Positions 26,035 through 34,039 of a DNA stretch of 37,386 bases are shown piece by piece; position 1 is the first letter of the stretch; the number at the start of each line of letters is the position of its first letter. Under the pieces are notes generated by a model. It saw only the letters and a program-made list of their open reading frames with translations, did no database searches and was not told the DNA's origin. Origin of the DNA: an uncultured Prevotellaceae bacterium (GTDB lineage Bacteria; Bacteroidota; Bacteroidia; Bacteroidales; Bacteroidaceae); contig CAMWJL010000012.1 of assembly GCA_947174565.1 (NCBI GenBank), positions 1-37,386 on the forward strand, in the 5' to 3' direction. The translations under genes were made by a program, and so were the position numbers.

Positions 26035-26529
26035 ATGAAGAAAACTTTGTTAATGATGGCAGTGACGCTCATGAGCGCGCTCCAAGTATGTGCTCAAACC
26101 ACGAAGGTGACAGACAAGGACATCATTGGTGTGTGGATGATGGAGTGGATGCAATTCGATGGCGAAAAGAAGATGATGTGTGGCAAGCCACTGGGTGTCA
26201 CTACGTTCAAGTACTACGGTGCTGATGGCGAGTATGCCTGTTGCGAAATTCTGAACACTGACGGCAAAATTATATTGATGCCCCATGAGTATGGCAAGTA
26301 CACCTACAAGGCAGGCAAGTACAGCGAGATGGGTCGTCCCGTCGTCAGCTCAGAGGGATTTCGGCTGATTGACAAGACCCATTTCCGTGGTCGCTGGAAG
26401 AATCGTTCGGAAGCGTGGAAGAAGATAACCCTGCCGCGGAACGTCATACGCTATCTTGTCGATTGCTGCAAGTCGAAGAACGTGCCTGCCGATGTCCAGA
26501 CGGCGATTAAGCAGGCGATGTTTGAGTAA
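26035..26529 (+). CDS. Small secreted lipocalin-like protein
   Basis: 164 aa from the ATG at 26035, opening a signal peptide (KTLLMMAVTLMSALQVCA-Q). The mature part starts with DKDIIGVWMMEWMQ, the G-x-W opening of lipocalin-like barrels. It continues with FKYYGADGEYAC and HEYGKYTYKAGKYSEM, a pattern resembling DUF4488-type Bacteroidales proteins, though I am not certain of the family. A basic helical C-terminus follows. The longer frame beginning at 25654 overlaps the regulator and runs through the operator, so it is rejected. Position after the membrane regulator, whose sensor domain also opens with a G-x-W, suggests a regulated target or ligand-binding partner. Confidence 0.82.
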   Translation: MKKTLLMMAVTLMSALQVCAQTTKVTDKDIIGVWMMEWMQFDGEKKMMCGKPLGVTTFKYYGADGEYACCEILNTDGKIILMPHEYGKYTYKAGKYSEMGRPVVSSEGFRLIDKTHFRGRWKNRSEAWKKITLPRNVIRYLVDCCKSKNVPADVQTAIKQAMFE

Positions 26530-26576
26530 AACACGTGTTGTTAAATCAGTTAAAAGTTTAGTTACAGTGTACACAC

Positions 26577-26608
26577 CCCTCGCATTGTCAGTGATGATAG
26601 TGCGAGGG
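26577..26608 (+). terminator. Terminator after the small secreted protein
   Basis: An 8-bp stem CCCTCGCA/TGCGAGGG, extendable by weak pairs inside, followed by TTTCTTATT. It lies 47 bp past the stop. Confidence 0.65.
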
Positions 26609-26676
26609 TTTCTTATTCCCTCTCTCCACAATCGGCAAAGGAAAACACCAACAAACGCAGGGAGGATTCACCCGCA

Positions 26677-26775
26677 GTCGGAGTTGTTCATAACTTATGA
26701 ACAATTATTCCAAACTTGCGAACAATTATTCATAACTTATAAATAATTGTTCATAAGTTATGAATAACGATGGAG
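26677..26775. repeat. Four-unit 21-bp palindromic tandem array, copy 2
   Basis: Units at 26684-26704, 26705-26725, 26726-26746 and 26747-26767 share the consensus, copy number and the GTCGGAG (26677-26683) and GATGGAG (26769-26775) flanks of the array at 9853-9953. Unit 4 here is identical to unit 1 of copy 1. Confidence 0.9.
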
Positions 26776-26813
26776 GGGCAAACATCGGCATGGATGATTG
26801 CCCCTCCGTCGTT
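26766..26813. terminator. Hairpin abutting the second 21-bp array
   Basis: A 16-bp stem (26766-26781 with 26798-26813, one mismatch tolerated as G-T) around GGAGGGGCAA, 16-nt loop. It lacks a clear T-run, so it may be a processing or boundary structure more than a terminator. Confidence 0.5.
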
Positions 26814-26913
26814 GTTGGATATTGGTTCTGAGGAGGTCGTGGTTGTGTCTGCCTTTTGTGGCGGTGGATGAAGTGACCGCACGGGGATGGCGGACTTCAT
26901 GGTGGGAATAACA

Positions 26914-26963
26914 TGCACTCTTTGAGTGCATAAAAGCCCCGAATACTGCACTCAATGAGTGCA
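26914..26963. repeat. Two 17-bp palindromes TGCACTC-NNN-GAGTGCA
   Basis: Perfect palindromes at 26914-26930 (spacer TTT) and 26947-26963 (spacer AAT), 33 bp apart centre to centre (about three helical turns). Their form fits paired sites for a dimeric DNA-binding protein, or small hairpins after the convergent helicase gene. Confidence 0.65.
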
Positions 26964-27017
26964 TTTTGGAAGTTTCGCTTTACACTTTCGCTATATGCCT
27001 TTGCTGGTTCTTGTTTA

Positions 27018-28511
27018 TTACTCGTTGAGAATCTGCTCTTTGGGCCAGTTGACGAAGAAGACACGCTGGGTGGCACGGGTGATGGCGGTGTAGAGCCAGC
27101 GGAAATAGTCGGGGGTGAGGAGGTCTTCGGTCATGTAGCCTTGGTCGATGAAGACATTGGTCCACTGACCGCCTTGGGCTTTGTGGCAGGTGACGGCGTA
27201 GGCGTACTTGATTTGCAGGGCGTTGTAGTAAGGGTCTTGGCGCAGGGCTTTGAGCTTGTCTTGCTTGGAGCGCAGGGTGGGGTCGCTGGCGTAGTCCTCC
27301 ATTATATTATTAAATAATGTGTCCTGCTGCTCACGGGTGAAGGCTGGGGCTTCGGCTTGGAGGGTGTCGGTGAGGAGGGTGAGCTGCATCTGGAAGTGGT
27401 TGAAGTCGGGGAACTCCAGTTCGGCATCGACGAAGGTGAAGTCGTAGAAGTTGCGCTCGTTGCGCACTCGGCGGATGATGGCAGTGTCGCCATTGGCGAT
27501 GAAGTCGAAGGGGACGCTCTCGGCTTCATCCACGGTCTTGCCCTCAGCCTTGGCGTTGGCGATGAGTTCGAGGGCGAGCTTTTCGCTCCAGTAGTAGTTG
27601 TTCTTAGCCACCATGAGCATGTCGCCGTTTTCGAGAGGCTCTTCTCGCCAAAGGATTTGGGCGCGTATGCCGTTGTTGTAGATGTTGGCGCGCTTGTTGC
27701 TGCGAGTCACGACGATGGTTTCATCTTCGCCATCGCGATGGTAGCACTCTTCAAGGGCTTCGATGAGTTCGTTGCCGGGGATGTTCCGAATGTCGGGGAA
27801 TGCCTTGAAGCGAATCTGTGGGAAGGAGAAGATGTCTTCGTTTTCAAGCAGTTGGCGCAGATGAGTGGCGTTCCACAGGATGCCCGAGGAGTCGGCTTGT
27901 CGCACCACTTCGGTGAGGGTGTGGCTGACGACTTGGAGGCCGTAGCCGCCCATGTAGGTGTCGTTGAGGGCAGGGCTTTCGTCGTCGCCTACGGGCGGAA
28001 GCTGGGCGGTGTCGCCCATGAGGATGAGCCGACATCCCTTGCCGCCATAGACGAAGTGTACGAGGTCGTCGAGCAGCCGCCCCGTGCCGTAGAGGCTGCC
28101 CGAGAGGTATTCGTCGTTGGCTATCATGGAGGCCTCGTCGCAGATGAAGAGGAGGTTCTGCCGCATGTTGTAGTTCAGCGTAAAGATGCTGTCCTTGTCG
28201 ATGGACTTCTGTCGGTAGATGCGCTTGTGGATGGTGAAGGCTGGGTGGTCAGCGTAGAGCGAAAATACTTTGGCGGCGCGTCCCGTGGGTGCCATGAGCA
28301 CACACTCGCGGTCGAGCTGCTCCAGCGTCCTGACCAATGCGCTGACGAGGGAGGTCTTGCCCGTACCCGCAAACCCTCGGAGGATATACACGGAATCGGC
28401 TTCGGGGGAGAGGATGAACTCGCAGAGCGAATCAATGACTTGGGCTTGGTCGGGCGTGGGAATATGCTCAAACTGGTGGCAAATGAGTTCTTTGAGATAG
28501 TCTTTTATCAT
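27018..28511 (-). CDS. RecD2-like superfamily 1B DNA helicase
   Basis: 497 aa ATPase. Motifs in order: Q-type PTPDQAQVID (18-27), Walker A GFAGTGKTS (46-54), motif Ia APTGRAAKVF, Walker B LLFICDEAS (120-128), motif III GDTAQLPPVG (166-175), motif IV EVVRQ, motif V VTCHKAQGGQW (440-450) and motif VI LYTAITRA (473-480). This is the 5'-3' helicase core of the RecD/TraA/Pif1-like group, without the long N-terminal region of classical RecD2. It is a common stand-alone housekeeping gene in Bacteroidota, often annotated AAA family ATPase. A role in DNA repair or recombination is likely. The long opposite-strand frame is a shadow. Confidence 0.9.
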   Translation of the reverse strand: MIKDYLKELICHQFEHIPTPDQAQVIDSLCEFILSPEADSVYILRGFAGTGKTSLVSALVRTLEQLDRECVLMAPTGRAAKVFSLYADHPAFTIHKRIYRQKSIDKDSIFTLNYNMRQNLLFICDEASMIANDEYLSGSLYGTGRLLDDLVHFVYGGKGCRLILMGDTAQLPPVGDDESPALNDTYMGGYGLQVVSHTLTEVVRQADSSGILWNATHLRQLLENEDIFSFPQIRFKAFPDIRNIPGNELIEALEECYHRDGEDETIVVTRSNKRANIYNNGIRAQILWREEPLENGDMLMVAKNNYYWSEKLALELIANAKAEGKTVDEAESVPFDFIANGDTAIIRRVRNERNFYDFTFVDAELEFPDFNHFQMQLTLLTDTLQAEAPAFTREQQDTLFNNIMEDYASDPTLRSKQDKLKALRQDPYYNALQIKYAYAVTCHKAQGGQWTNVFIDQGYMTEDLLTPDYFRWLYTAITRATQRVFFVNWPKEQILNE

Positions 28512-28677
28512 CTTTTTTCAAAAAAAAGGTGTGAGTTGTGGGCACAATTGATTTTTTATGCTTATTTTTGCCACGAATATAGCGATTCTTTGCGAGTCGG
28601 TCGGCAGGTGGAGCGGAAAACTTGCTTGCCAGCCAGTGAAAAGGTGTGTAATCAATAAAAAATTAACAAAACATATC

Positions 28678-29427
28678 ATGAAAAAAAGTATTGTAAACAC
28701 GATCCTTGTACTTTGTACGTTGGGTCTTGTTGTAGCATGTTTCTTCAGCATCTACAATGACATTGCCTTTGATGAGGAAAAGTCAGCTCGTGAGAAAGTT
28801 GTTATTGCCCGTCTGATGGACATCCGTAACGCAGAGGAGCAGTTCAAGATGACGTTTGGCGAATACTGCGGCACGATGGACTCGTTGATTGACTTCGTGA
28901 AGAACGGTAAGACCGTTGATAAGATTATCAAGGAGGGCGAGTTGACCGACGACCAGCTGGAAGCCGGCATGACGGAGCGCGAGGCTGTGGCTCAGGGCAT
29001 CATCAAGCGCGACACGATATGGATGACGGCTGCTGAGAAGCTGGGTATCGCTAACCCTGACTCCATGAAGTATGTGCCCGTGGGTCGTAAGGCTGACGGA
29101 ACGTTCATGGTGGTGCAGTCAACGTTCGACCCTTCGGTGTATGACACCATCTATCAGGGTATCATCGAATTGCGCAAGAAGGCTGCCTTCAACATGAAGT
29201 CGAACGAGTTCGACATGATGGTGGAGTTCCGTGCCCGTCTGGATGACTACATGGACGGCATGAGCGAGAAGAAGCTCAAGAACTTGAAGTCTGACCTGAA
29301 GAAGCGTCACAGAAACCGTGCTGAGCTGATGCTTGACAACGAGGACCACACGGAGGGCGAATGGTATGGTCTTCGCATCGGTGACCTCGACGACACCAAT
29401 AACAAGATGGCTGGTAACTGGGAATAA
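28678..29427 (+). CDS. Single-helix membrane protein of unknown function
   Basis: 249 aa from the ATG at 28678. An N-terminal transmembrane helix (about 5-26, IVNTILVLCTLGLVVACFFS) runs straight into a charged amphipathic helix (AREKVVIARLMDIRNAEEQF) and then FGEYCGTMDSLIDFV. This order resembles pseudopilins, but no prepilin-peptidase site is present. The rest is charged and mostly helical. The family is not recognised. It is 2 nt upstream of the DUF3822-like gene, so they are cotranscribed. The longer frame from 28558 is rejected because its extension has no signal and overlaps the promoter area. Confidence 0.85.
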   Translation: MKKSIVNTILVLCTLGLVVACFFSIYNDIAFDEEKSAREKVVIARLMDIRNAEEQFKMTFGEYCGTMDSLIDFVKNGKTVDKIIKEGELTDDQLEAGMTEREAVAQGIIKRDTIWMTAAEKLGIANPDSMKYVPVGRKADGTFMVVQSTFDPSVYDTIYQGIIELRKKAAFNMKSNEFDMMVEFRARLDDYMDGMSEKKLKNLKSDLKKRHRNRAELMLDNEDHTEGEWYGLRIGDLDDTNNKMAGNWE

Positions 29428-29429
29428 GC

Positions 29430-30242
29430 ATGGCAGAAAATCCGATTAACAATAAGAGTTTGTCCATTCGAGTCTGCTCGAATGGACTTTCTTTTTGTAC
29501 TTATGTCCCGGGGCAGGAGGAGCCGTTTGACTACAAGGTGGTGGAGGTGAACCACACTATCTCGCTGGCTGCCAATCTGAAAGCGGCACTCATGAACGAG
29601 CCGATGCTGCAGCAGTCGTATCAACGAGTCAACGTGTTGGCGGCAACTCCTCATTTCACAACGATGCCTGTGGCAGCCTTTCAGAAGGAGGAGGTGCAGG
29701 ATGTCTATCGTCTCGTCTTCCCCAAGGATGGACCTCAGCATGTGAGCTACAATGTGTTGAGGCGTTCGGGCATCGCCATCGTCTTCGGCATGGACAGGAA
29801 CATCCATCAGCTGCTGTTGGACGACTATCCCCGTGCTCGCTTTTATGCTTCTGCCAGCACACTGATAGAGTTCTTCGGCGAGAAGAGCCTGTTTGGTTCG
29901 GGCAAGAAGATGTATGCTTATCTGCACGAGAAGGAGATGACGTTGTATGTCTTTGACCAAGGACGGATGCTGTTTGTCAACACGTTTGATGCCGTAAGTG
30001 CCTCAAACTTGCAGTATTATATCCTCAATGTGTGGAAGGAGTTAGGCTTGGATCAGGTGGATGACGCACTCTTCGTCGTGGGCGACATGGAGGAGCGCGT
30101 TACAGAGTTGTCGGAGAAGATTAAATACTTCTTGCAGCATGTGACCGTCATCGACCGCAGCGAGGATTTCAGGAACCGCTTAACGATGGGTAACCGCTTC
30201 ATCCCCTACGACTTGCAGACCTTGCTTATCTGTGGCTTTTAG
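29430..30242 (+). CDS. DUF3822-like protein
   Basis: 270 aa cytoplasmic protein. Its size, the N-terminal NNKSLSIRVCSNGLSFCTY and the location beside rsmD match the DUF3822 family of Bacteroidota, thought to adopt an actin/ASKHA-like fold reminiscent of PilM. Visible elements are YLHEKEMTLYVFDQGRMLF, a beta-hairpin typical of that fold, and DALFVVGDMEERVTEL. Function unknown. It lies 2 nt after a membrane protein with pilin-like N-terminal order, and 53 nt before rsmD. Confidence 0.82.
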   Translation: MAENPINNKSLSIRVCSNGLSFCTYVPGQEEPFDYKVVEVNHTISLAANLKAALMNEPMLQQSYQRVNVLAATPHFTTMPVAAFQKEEVQDVYRLVFPKDGPQHVSYNVLRRSGIAIVFGMDRNIHQLLLDDYPRARFYASASTLIEFFGEKSLFGSGKKMYAYLHEKEMTLYVFDQGRMLFVNTFDAVSASNLQYYILNVWKELGLDQVDDALFVVGDMEERVTELSEKIKYFLQHVTVIDRSEDFRNRLTMGNRFIPYDLQTLLICGF

Positions 30243-30295
30243 CCCACTTATGCGTAGCAGGGCGATTCTCTTTATCGACTGAAAACTTTCTACAA

Positions 30296-30826
30296 ATGCG
30301 AATCATCAGAGGAAAATATAAGGGACGGCATCTGCCTACACCAGTGGGCTTCAAGGCGCGTCCCACGACCGACTTTGCCAAAGAGGGACTCTTCAATATC
30401 TTGGAGAATGTCTATGTGGATTTTGACGCAGCTCCTACGGCACTCGACCTCTTTGCTGGCACGGGTTCTATCGGACTTGAGCTGGCATCGAGGGGATGCC
30501 GTAAGGTGGTGTCAGTAGAGAAGGACTTCAGACATTGGCAGTTCCTTGTGCGTGTGCAGAAGGAATTGCGAGCACAGGAGTGGTTGCCGTTGAAAGCAGA
30601 CGTATTTAAGTATGTTCGTGCGTGTCAAGAGCGTTACGACATCATCTTTGCCGACCCACCATACGCACTGGAGAATTTGCAGGACATCCCCGATGCGGTG
30701 TTGCCGCTGTTGGCGGAAGGCGGCTTGCTTGTGCTGGAGCATGGCAAAGGCTATGACTTCTCAGCCCATCCCCGTTTTGTGGAGCATCGCAATTATGGCA
30801 GCGTGAACTTCTCCTTTTTCCAATAA
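30296..30826 (+). CDS. rsmD: 16S rRNA (guanine-966-N2)-methyltransferase RsmD
   Basis: 176 aa Rossmann-fold methyltransferase. MRIIRGKYKGRHL at the start, RPTTDFAKEGLFNIL, the SAM-binding LDLFAGTGSIGLELASRG, SVEKD and catalytic DPPY (ADPPYALENL) all match RsmD. It modifies G966 of 16S rRNA during 30S assembly. Last gene of the three-gene group, followed by a strong terminator. Confidence 0.95.
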   Translation: MRIIRGKYKGRHLPTPVGFKARPTTDFAKEGLFNILENVYVDFDAAPTALDLFAGTGSIGLELASRGCRKVVSVEKDFRHWQFLVRVQKELRAQEWLPLKADVFKYVRACQERYDIIFADPPYALENLQDIPDAVLPLLAEGGLLVLEHGKGYDFSAHPRFVEHRNYGSVNFSFFQ

Positions 30827-30849
30827 GGACTGTTGACAGACAGGAATAC

Positions 30850-30888
30850 AAACAGGCCCGACCAACGAATGATTGGTCGGGCCTGTTT
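30850..30888. terminator. Bidirectional terminator between rsmD and the second receptor
   Basis: A perfect 16-bp stem (AAACAGGCCCGACCAA and complement), 7-nt loop, then TTAT on the plus strand and an A/T arm on the minus strand. Confidence 0.9.
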
Positions 30889-30922
30889 TATGTTCTTGGG
30901 TTATAATAGGTTGTGTCGTCGT

Positions 30923-33880
30923 TTATCTTCTTTCGCCTGGACGACCGCCACCAGGGTGACCTCCAAAAGGTCCGCCCCATGAACCGCGAGCGTGCTCTGT
31001 ACCATTGGCGTTCTTGCCCCCGAAGATGTTCAGCTTGTAGATGACATGCACCATGCCGTAGGAATAGATGGCGTTGTAGCGTGAGTCGCTGCTTTGGTAA
31101 GCATCGATGGCGCGGCTGATGTTGCTACGGTTCTTCAAGATGTCGTTCCACTGCAATGTGACGGTCAGCGCATTGCCTTTCAGGAAGGACATGCTCGCCT
31201 GTGCATTCCACAGCAGTTCGTTAGTGTTCATGCTTGCCGAAGCATAGCCACGGCGGCTGCTCTCGCTAATGTCGGTGGAGAAGGCGAAGCCATTGTTGAA
31301 GGTGAAGTTGAACTCTGTGCCATAGCTGAACGACCATGTTTCCATATTGCCCGTTGTGATGACAGAGTTCTTAGAGCTGTTGTAGTTCACGCTGCCGTTG
31401 ATGCCCATCTCGAACCAGTCCTTGCGGAACTCAAAGCCCAGATTTTCGTTCACACCAATGGTGTTGGTCTTTGACTTGTCCTCCTCATATTGTTTGGGGT
31501 CAAGATAGCTGACGTTGTGGCTATAGTTGAGCGACGTGAAGTTGTTCACCGTGAAGAAGTTGCTCTTGTCGAGCGACATATTGAAACCTCCACCGACGTT
31601 GGCTTTCCAGTTGCCGTTGATGTTCTCGGGGCGAGTGGTTCTTACACCTGTTTCTGTGTTGTAGGAGGTGCGGTTGCTGATGCTGTTCTGCGTCATCGTT
31701 GCGCCAGCCCATGAGAAGATGCCACGCTGATGCTCCATCTGGAAAGTGTGGAAGTTCAAGCGGACGTTGTGATTGAATGAAGGTTTCAATTCAGGGTTAC
31801 CCTTTGTGATATTGAGTGGGTTAGAGTCGTCTGTGATGTCCAACAGATTCGTCATGCCGGGTTGAGAGGTGCGTCCGTGGTATGACATACGCAAATTTGT
31901 CTGCTTGTCAAAGTTGTAGCGGAAATCGACATTGGGCGCATAGTTGAACACATTGCGTGTGACAGTGGGGTATTCCTTGCCCATATACTTGTAATCGAGC
32001 GTGCTGTGTTGTGGCAAGAGGTCGATGCCCGCACTGAAATTGTAGTCGTCCGTCACCTTGCGGAAACTGAGGCTGATGGTGTGGTTAAAGTTCTTATAAA
32101 CAGAGTATTGGCTCAGATTGTCGGCTTCATCGCTTTCGTCAGCACCAAAGAGTTTGTGGTTGTTGGCGATGAGGTAGTCGATAGCTCCATCAATGTTGTA
32201 GCGATACCTGTTGAGTGCCTCAGCCAAGTCAGTGTAAGTGGTTGCATCCATCACGAACGCCTCACGGTCTGACTTGTTGTAGCTATAATCGTATTTGTAG
32301 GAGAATTGCAGGTAGGTCTTTTTCGCAATAGGCTCAGAGTAGGTGAGTTGCGCACTGAAAGCCTTGTTGCGACCAGGGGTGGTGTAGTAGCGGTTGTTGG
32401 TGTTAGGGTCAATGCCAGCCATGATATAGTCAATCTTTGCCGCCGAGAGCTGTTTGCTGTCCGACCCTGACAGATTGCCTGTGGTACGGAGGGTGATGTT
32501 GCGTCCCTCGTTGTTCAGTCGGCGATTGGCTTGCAGTTCGCCTGCCACACGGCGGTTCTCAGAGAAACTCTGCGAACGATTTATGTTCGTGTTGATAATC
32601 AAATCCAACAATCCTTCCACTTCCTTCGGATGGTTGATGGCATCGCCAAGTGGGTCGTCTGTCACCTCGTAGGGATTGTCGTTGAAGCTGGCTGACTCGC
32701 TGTTGTTGTATCCCTTGCTGCGTGAGAAACTGCCTGAAGGGCGGAAGATGATGTTCGTCATGGTGTCAGGCTTCCACTCCAGACGGAAGTCGGCATTCCA
32801 GTTGTTGGCACTGCTTTTGTTGCTGCTCTCGCTGTTGCTGAATGCGCCTCTTTCTGTGACGAAACTCTGCACGCTCGACTGATTCCACACATCGCTGCCA
32901 TCGTAGCGGAAACGTATGTTACCGCCAGCTTCTAACTTGTCTGTAGAGGTGGCAAAGTTGAAACCCGCATTCTTTGAACTGCGCAAGCCGTTGCCACCAC
33001 GTCCCCAGCCACGACCGCCACCGCCTCCGAAACCGCGGTCGCCCGTGTTGTTCGTACCGCCGAGGATGGTGAACTGGTTGCTGTCGATAAAGCGGTTCAG
33101 CATCAGGCTCTCGGCATAGCGATTCTCCGTGCCGATGCCAGCGTCGAAGTTGCCAAACCATCCGTTGTTCATTCCTTTCTTCACGGACAGGTCGAGCACG
33201 GTCTCCTCCTCGCCGTCGTCAATGCCCGTCACACGGCTGAAATCGCTTTTGCGGTCGTAGGTCTTCAACTTGTCAATCATGTTGGTAGGGATGTTCTTCA
33301 TCGCAATCTTCGTGTCGTTGAGGAAGAACTCCTTGCCATCTACCAAAATCTTGCTCACAGTCTTTCCGTTGATGGTGATGTTGCCTTCGTCATCCACTTT
33401 GGCACCAGGCAGTTTCTTCACGAGGTCCTCCAGCGCAGAGCCTTCTGCCACGCGGAATGCCTGTGCGTTATACACCAGCGAGTCGCCGCTCACCTGCATC
33501 TGTGCGACATTCGCCACCACCTGTGCCTCTTTCAGCAACTTCGAGTCGGAAGTGATGCGGATGTAGCCGATGTTGACATTCTTGCCCTCTTCCTTGTTTG
33601 TCAAGTCGAGAGGCATCACGCGTTCCTGATAGCCGATGTAAGTGATTTTGACGGCATATTTGCCTTTCTTGATGTTTTTGATGCTGAAAGCACCGTTGGC
33701 ATCGGTTGCAGCACCGCCCGCCATTGCGCTGTCGGGCAACGAGAGAACGCGCACCGTTGCAGCCATCACTGCCTCGTTGGTCTCTTGGTCTAAGATTGTT
33801 CCCGACACGTTGAATTTAGATTGTGCTATCGCACTCAAACTGCCTATCATACACAGTGCAGCAAGTATAGTTCTTCTCAT
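30923..33880 (-). CDS. Large TonB-dependent receptor-like outer-membrane barrel
   Basis: 985 aa. Signal peptide (RTILAALCMIGSLSAIA-Q); carboxypeptidase-D-like domain (about 22-100; NVSGTILDQETNEAV, DANGAFSIKNIKKGKYAV); plug (about 115-235; LVYNAQAFRVAEGSALEDLV, TVSKILVDGKEFF); then a long barrel. It is the same OMP_b-brl_3 type as the receptor at 327-2795, without SusD. Two low-complexity stretches stand out: a Gly/Arg-rich loop (RGFGGGGGRGWGRGGNG, about 250-270) and a Gly/Pro/Arg-rich C-terminal tail of about 25 residues after the last strand (LNIFGGKN). Substrate unknown. Single-gene unit. Confidence 0.92.
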   Translation of the reverse strand: MRRTILAALCMIGSLSAIAQSKFNVSGTILDQETNEAVMAATVRVLSLPDSAMAGGAATDANGAFSIKNIKKGKYAVKITYIGYQERVMPLDLTNKEEGKNVNIGYIRITSDSKLLKEAQVVANVAQMQVSGDSLVYNAQAFRVAEGSALEDLVKKLPGAKVDDEGNITINGKTVSKILVDGKEFFLNDTKIAMKNIPTNMIDKLKTYDRKSDFSRVTGIDDGEEETVLDLSVKKGMNNGWFGNFDAGIGTENRYAESLMLNRFIDSNQFTILGGTNNTGDRGFGGGGGRGWGRGGNGLRSSKNAGFNFATSTDKLEAGGNIRFRYDGSDVWNQSSVQSFVTERGAFSNSESSNKSSANNWNADFRLEWKPDTMTNIIFRPSGSFSRSKGYNNSESASFNDNPYEVTDDPLGDAINHPKEVEGLLDLIINTNINRSQSFSENRRVAGELQANRRLNNEGRNITLRTTGNLSGSDSKQLSAAKIDYIMAGIDPNTNNRYYTTPGRNKAFSAQLTYSEPIAKKTYLQFSYKYDYSYNKSDREAFVMDATTYTDLAEALNRYRYNIDGAIDYLIANNHKLFGADESDEADNLSQYSVYKNFNHTISLSFRKVTDDYNFSAGIDLLPQHSTLDYKYMGKEYPTVTRNVFNYAPNVDFRYNFDKQTNLRMSYHGRTSQPGMTNLLDITDDSNPLNITKGNPELKPSFNHNVRLNFHTFQMEHQRGIFSWAGATMTQNSISNRTSYNTETGVRTTRPENINGNWKANVGGGFNMSLDKSNFFTVNNFTSLNYSHNVSYLDPKQYEEDKSKTNTIGVNENLGFEFRKDWFEMGINGSVNYNSSKNSVITTGNMETWSFSYGTEFNFTFNNGFAFSTDISESSRRGYASASMNTNELLWNAQASMSFLKGNALTVTLQWNDILKNRSNISRAIDAYQSSDSRYNAIYSYGMVHVIYKLNIFGGKNANGTEHARGSWGGPFGGHPGGGRPGERR

Positions 33881-33934
33881 ATCCTTGAATGAAAAATGAT
33901 TGTTTTCGTATTCTTAATACAGCTAATTCGACCA

Positions 33935-33942
33935 CAAAGGTA
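33935..33942 (-). promoter_or_regulatory. -7 promoter box of the second receptor
   Basis: TACCTTTG on the minus strand, 55 nt upstream of the ATG at 33880; divergent from the MORN-protein promoter. Confidence 0.7.
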
Positions 33943-33985
33943 CGAAAAGGTTTAGTCCCATGATGCGGATTTTGTTTATTATATG

Positions 33986-33993
33986 TAATTTTG
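33986..33993 (+). promoter_or_regulatory. -7 promoter box of the MORN-menA pair
   Basis: TAATTTTG matches TAnnTTTG, 46 nt upstream of the ATG at 34040. Confidence 0.6.
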
Positions 33994-34039
33994 CAACGTT
34001 TTTTAGCAAATGACTTCTATTTATATATATGTGTCTCCT

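Larger units (their letters stand above)
26530..27017. other. Gene-free 488-bp region rich in palindromes
   Basis: No plausible gene on either strand between the secreted protein and the helicase. It holds, in order, a terminator, the second 21-bp array, an abutting 16-bp hairpin and two TGCACTC-NNN-GAGTGCA palindromes. The remaining 26814-26913 shows nothing I can name. Confidence 0.6.

Noticed and set aside
27357-28658. 433-codon open frame antisense to the helicase gene
   Set aside because: Shadow frame; helicase motifs are complete on the other strand.
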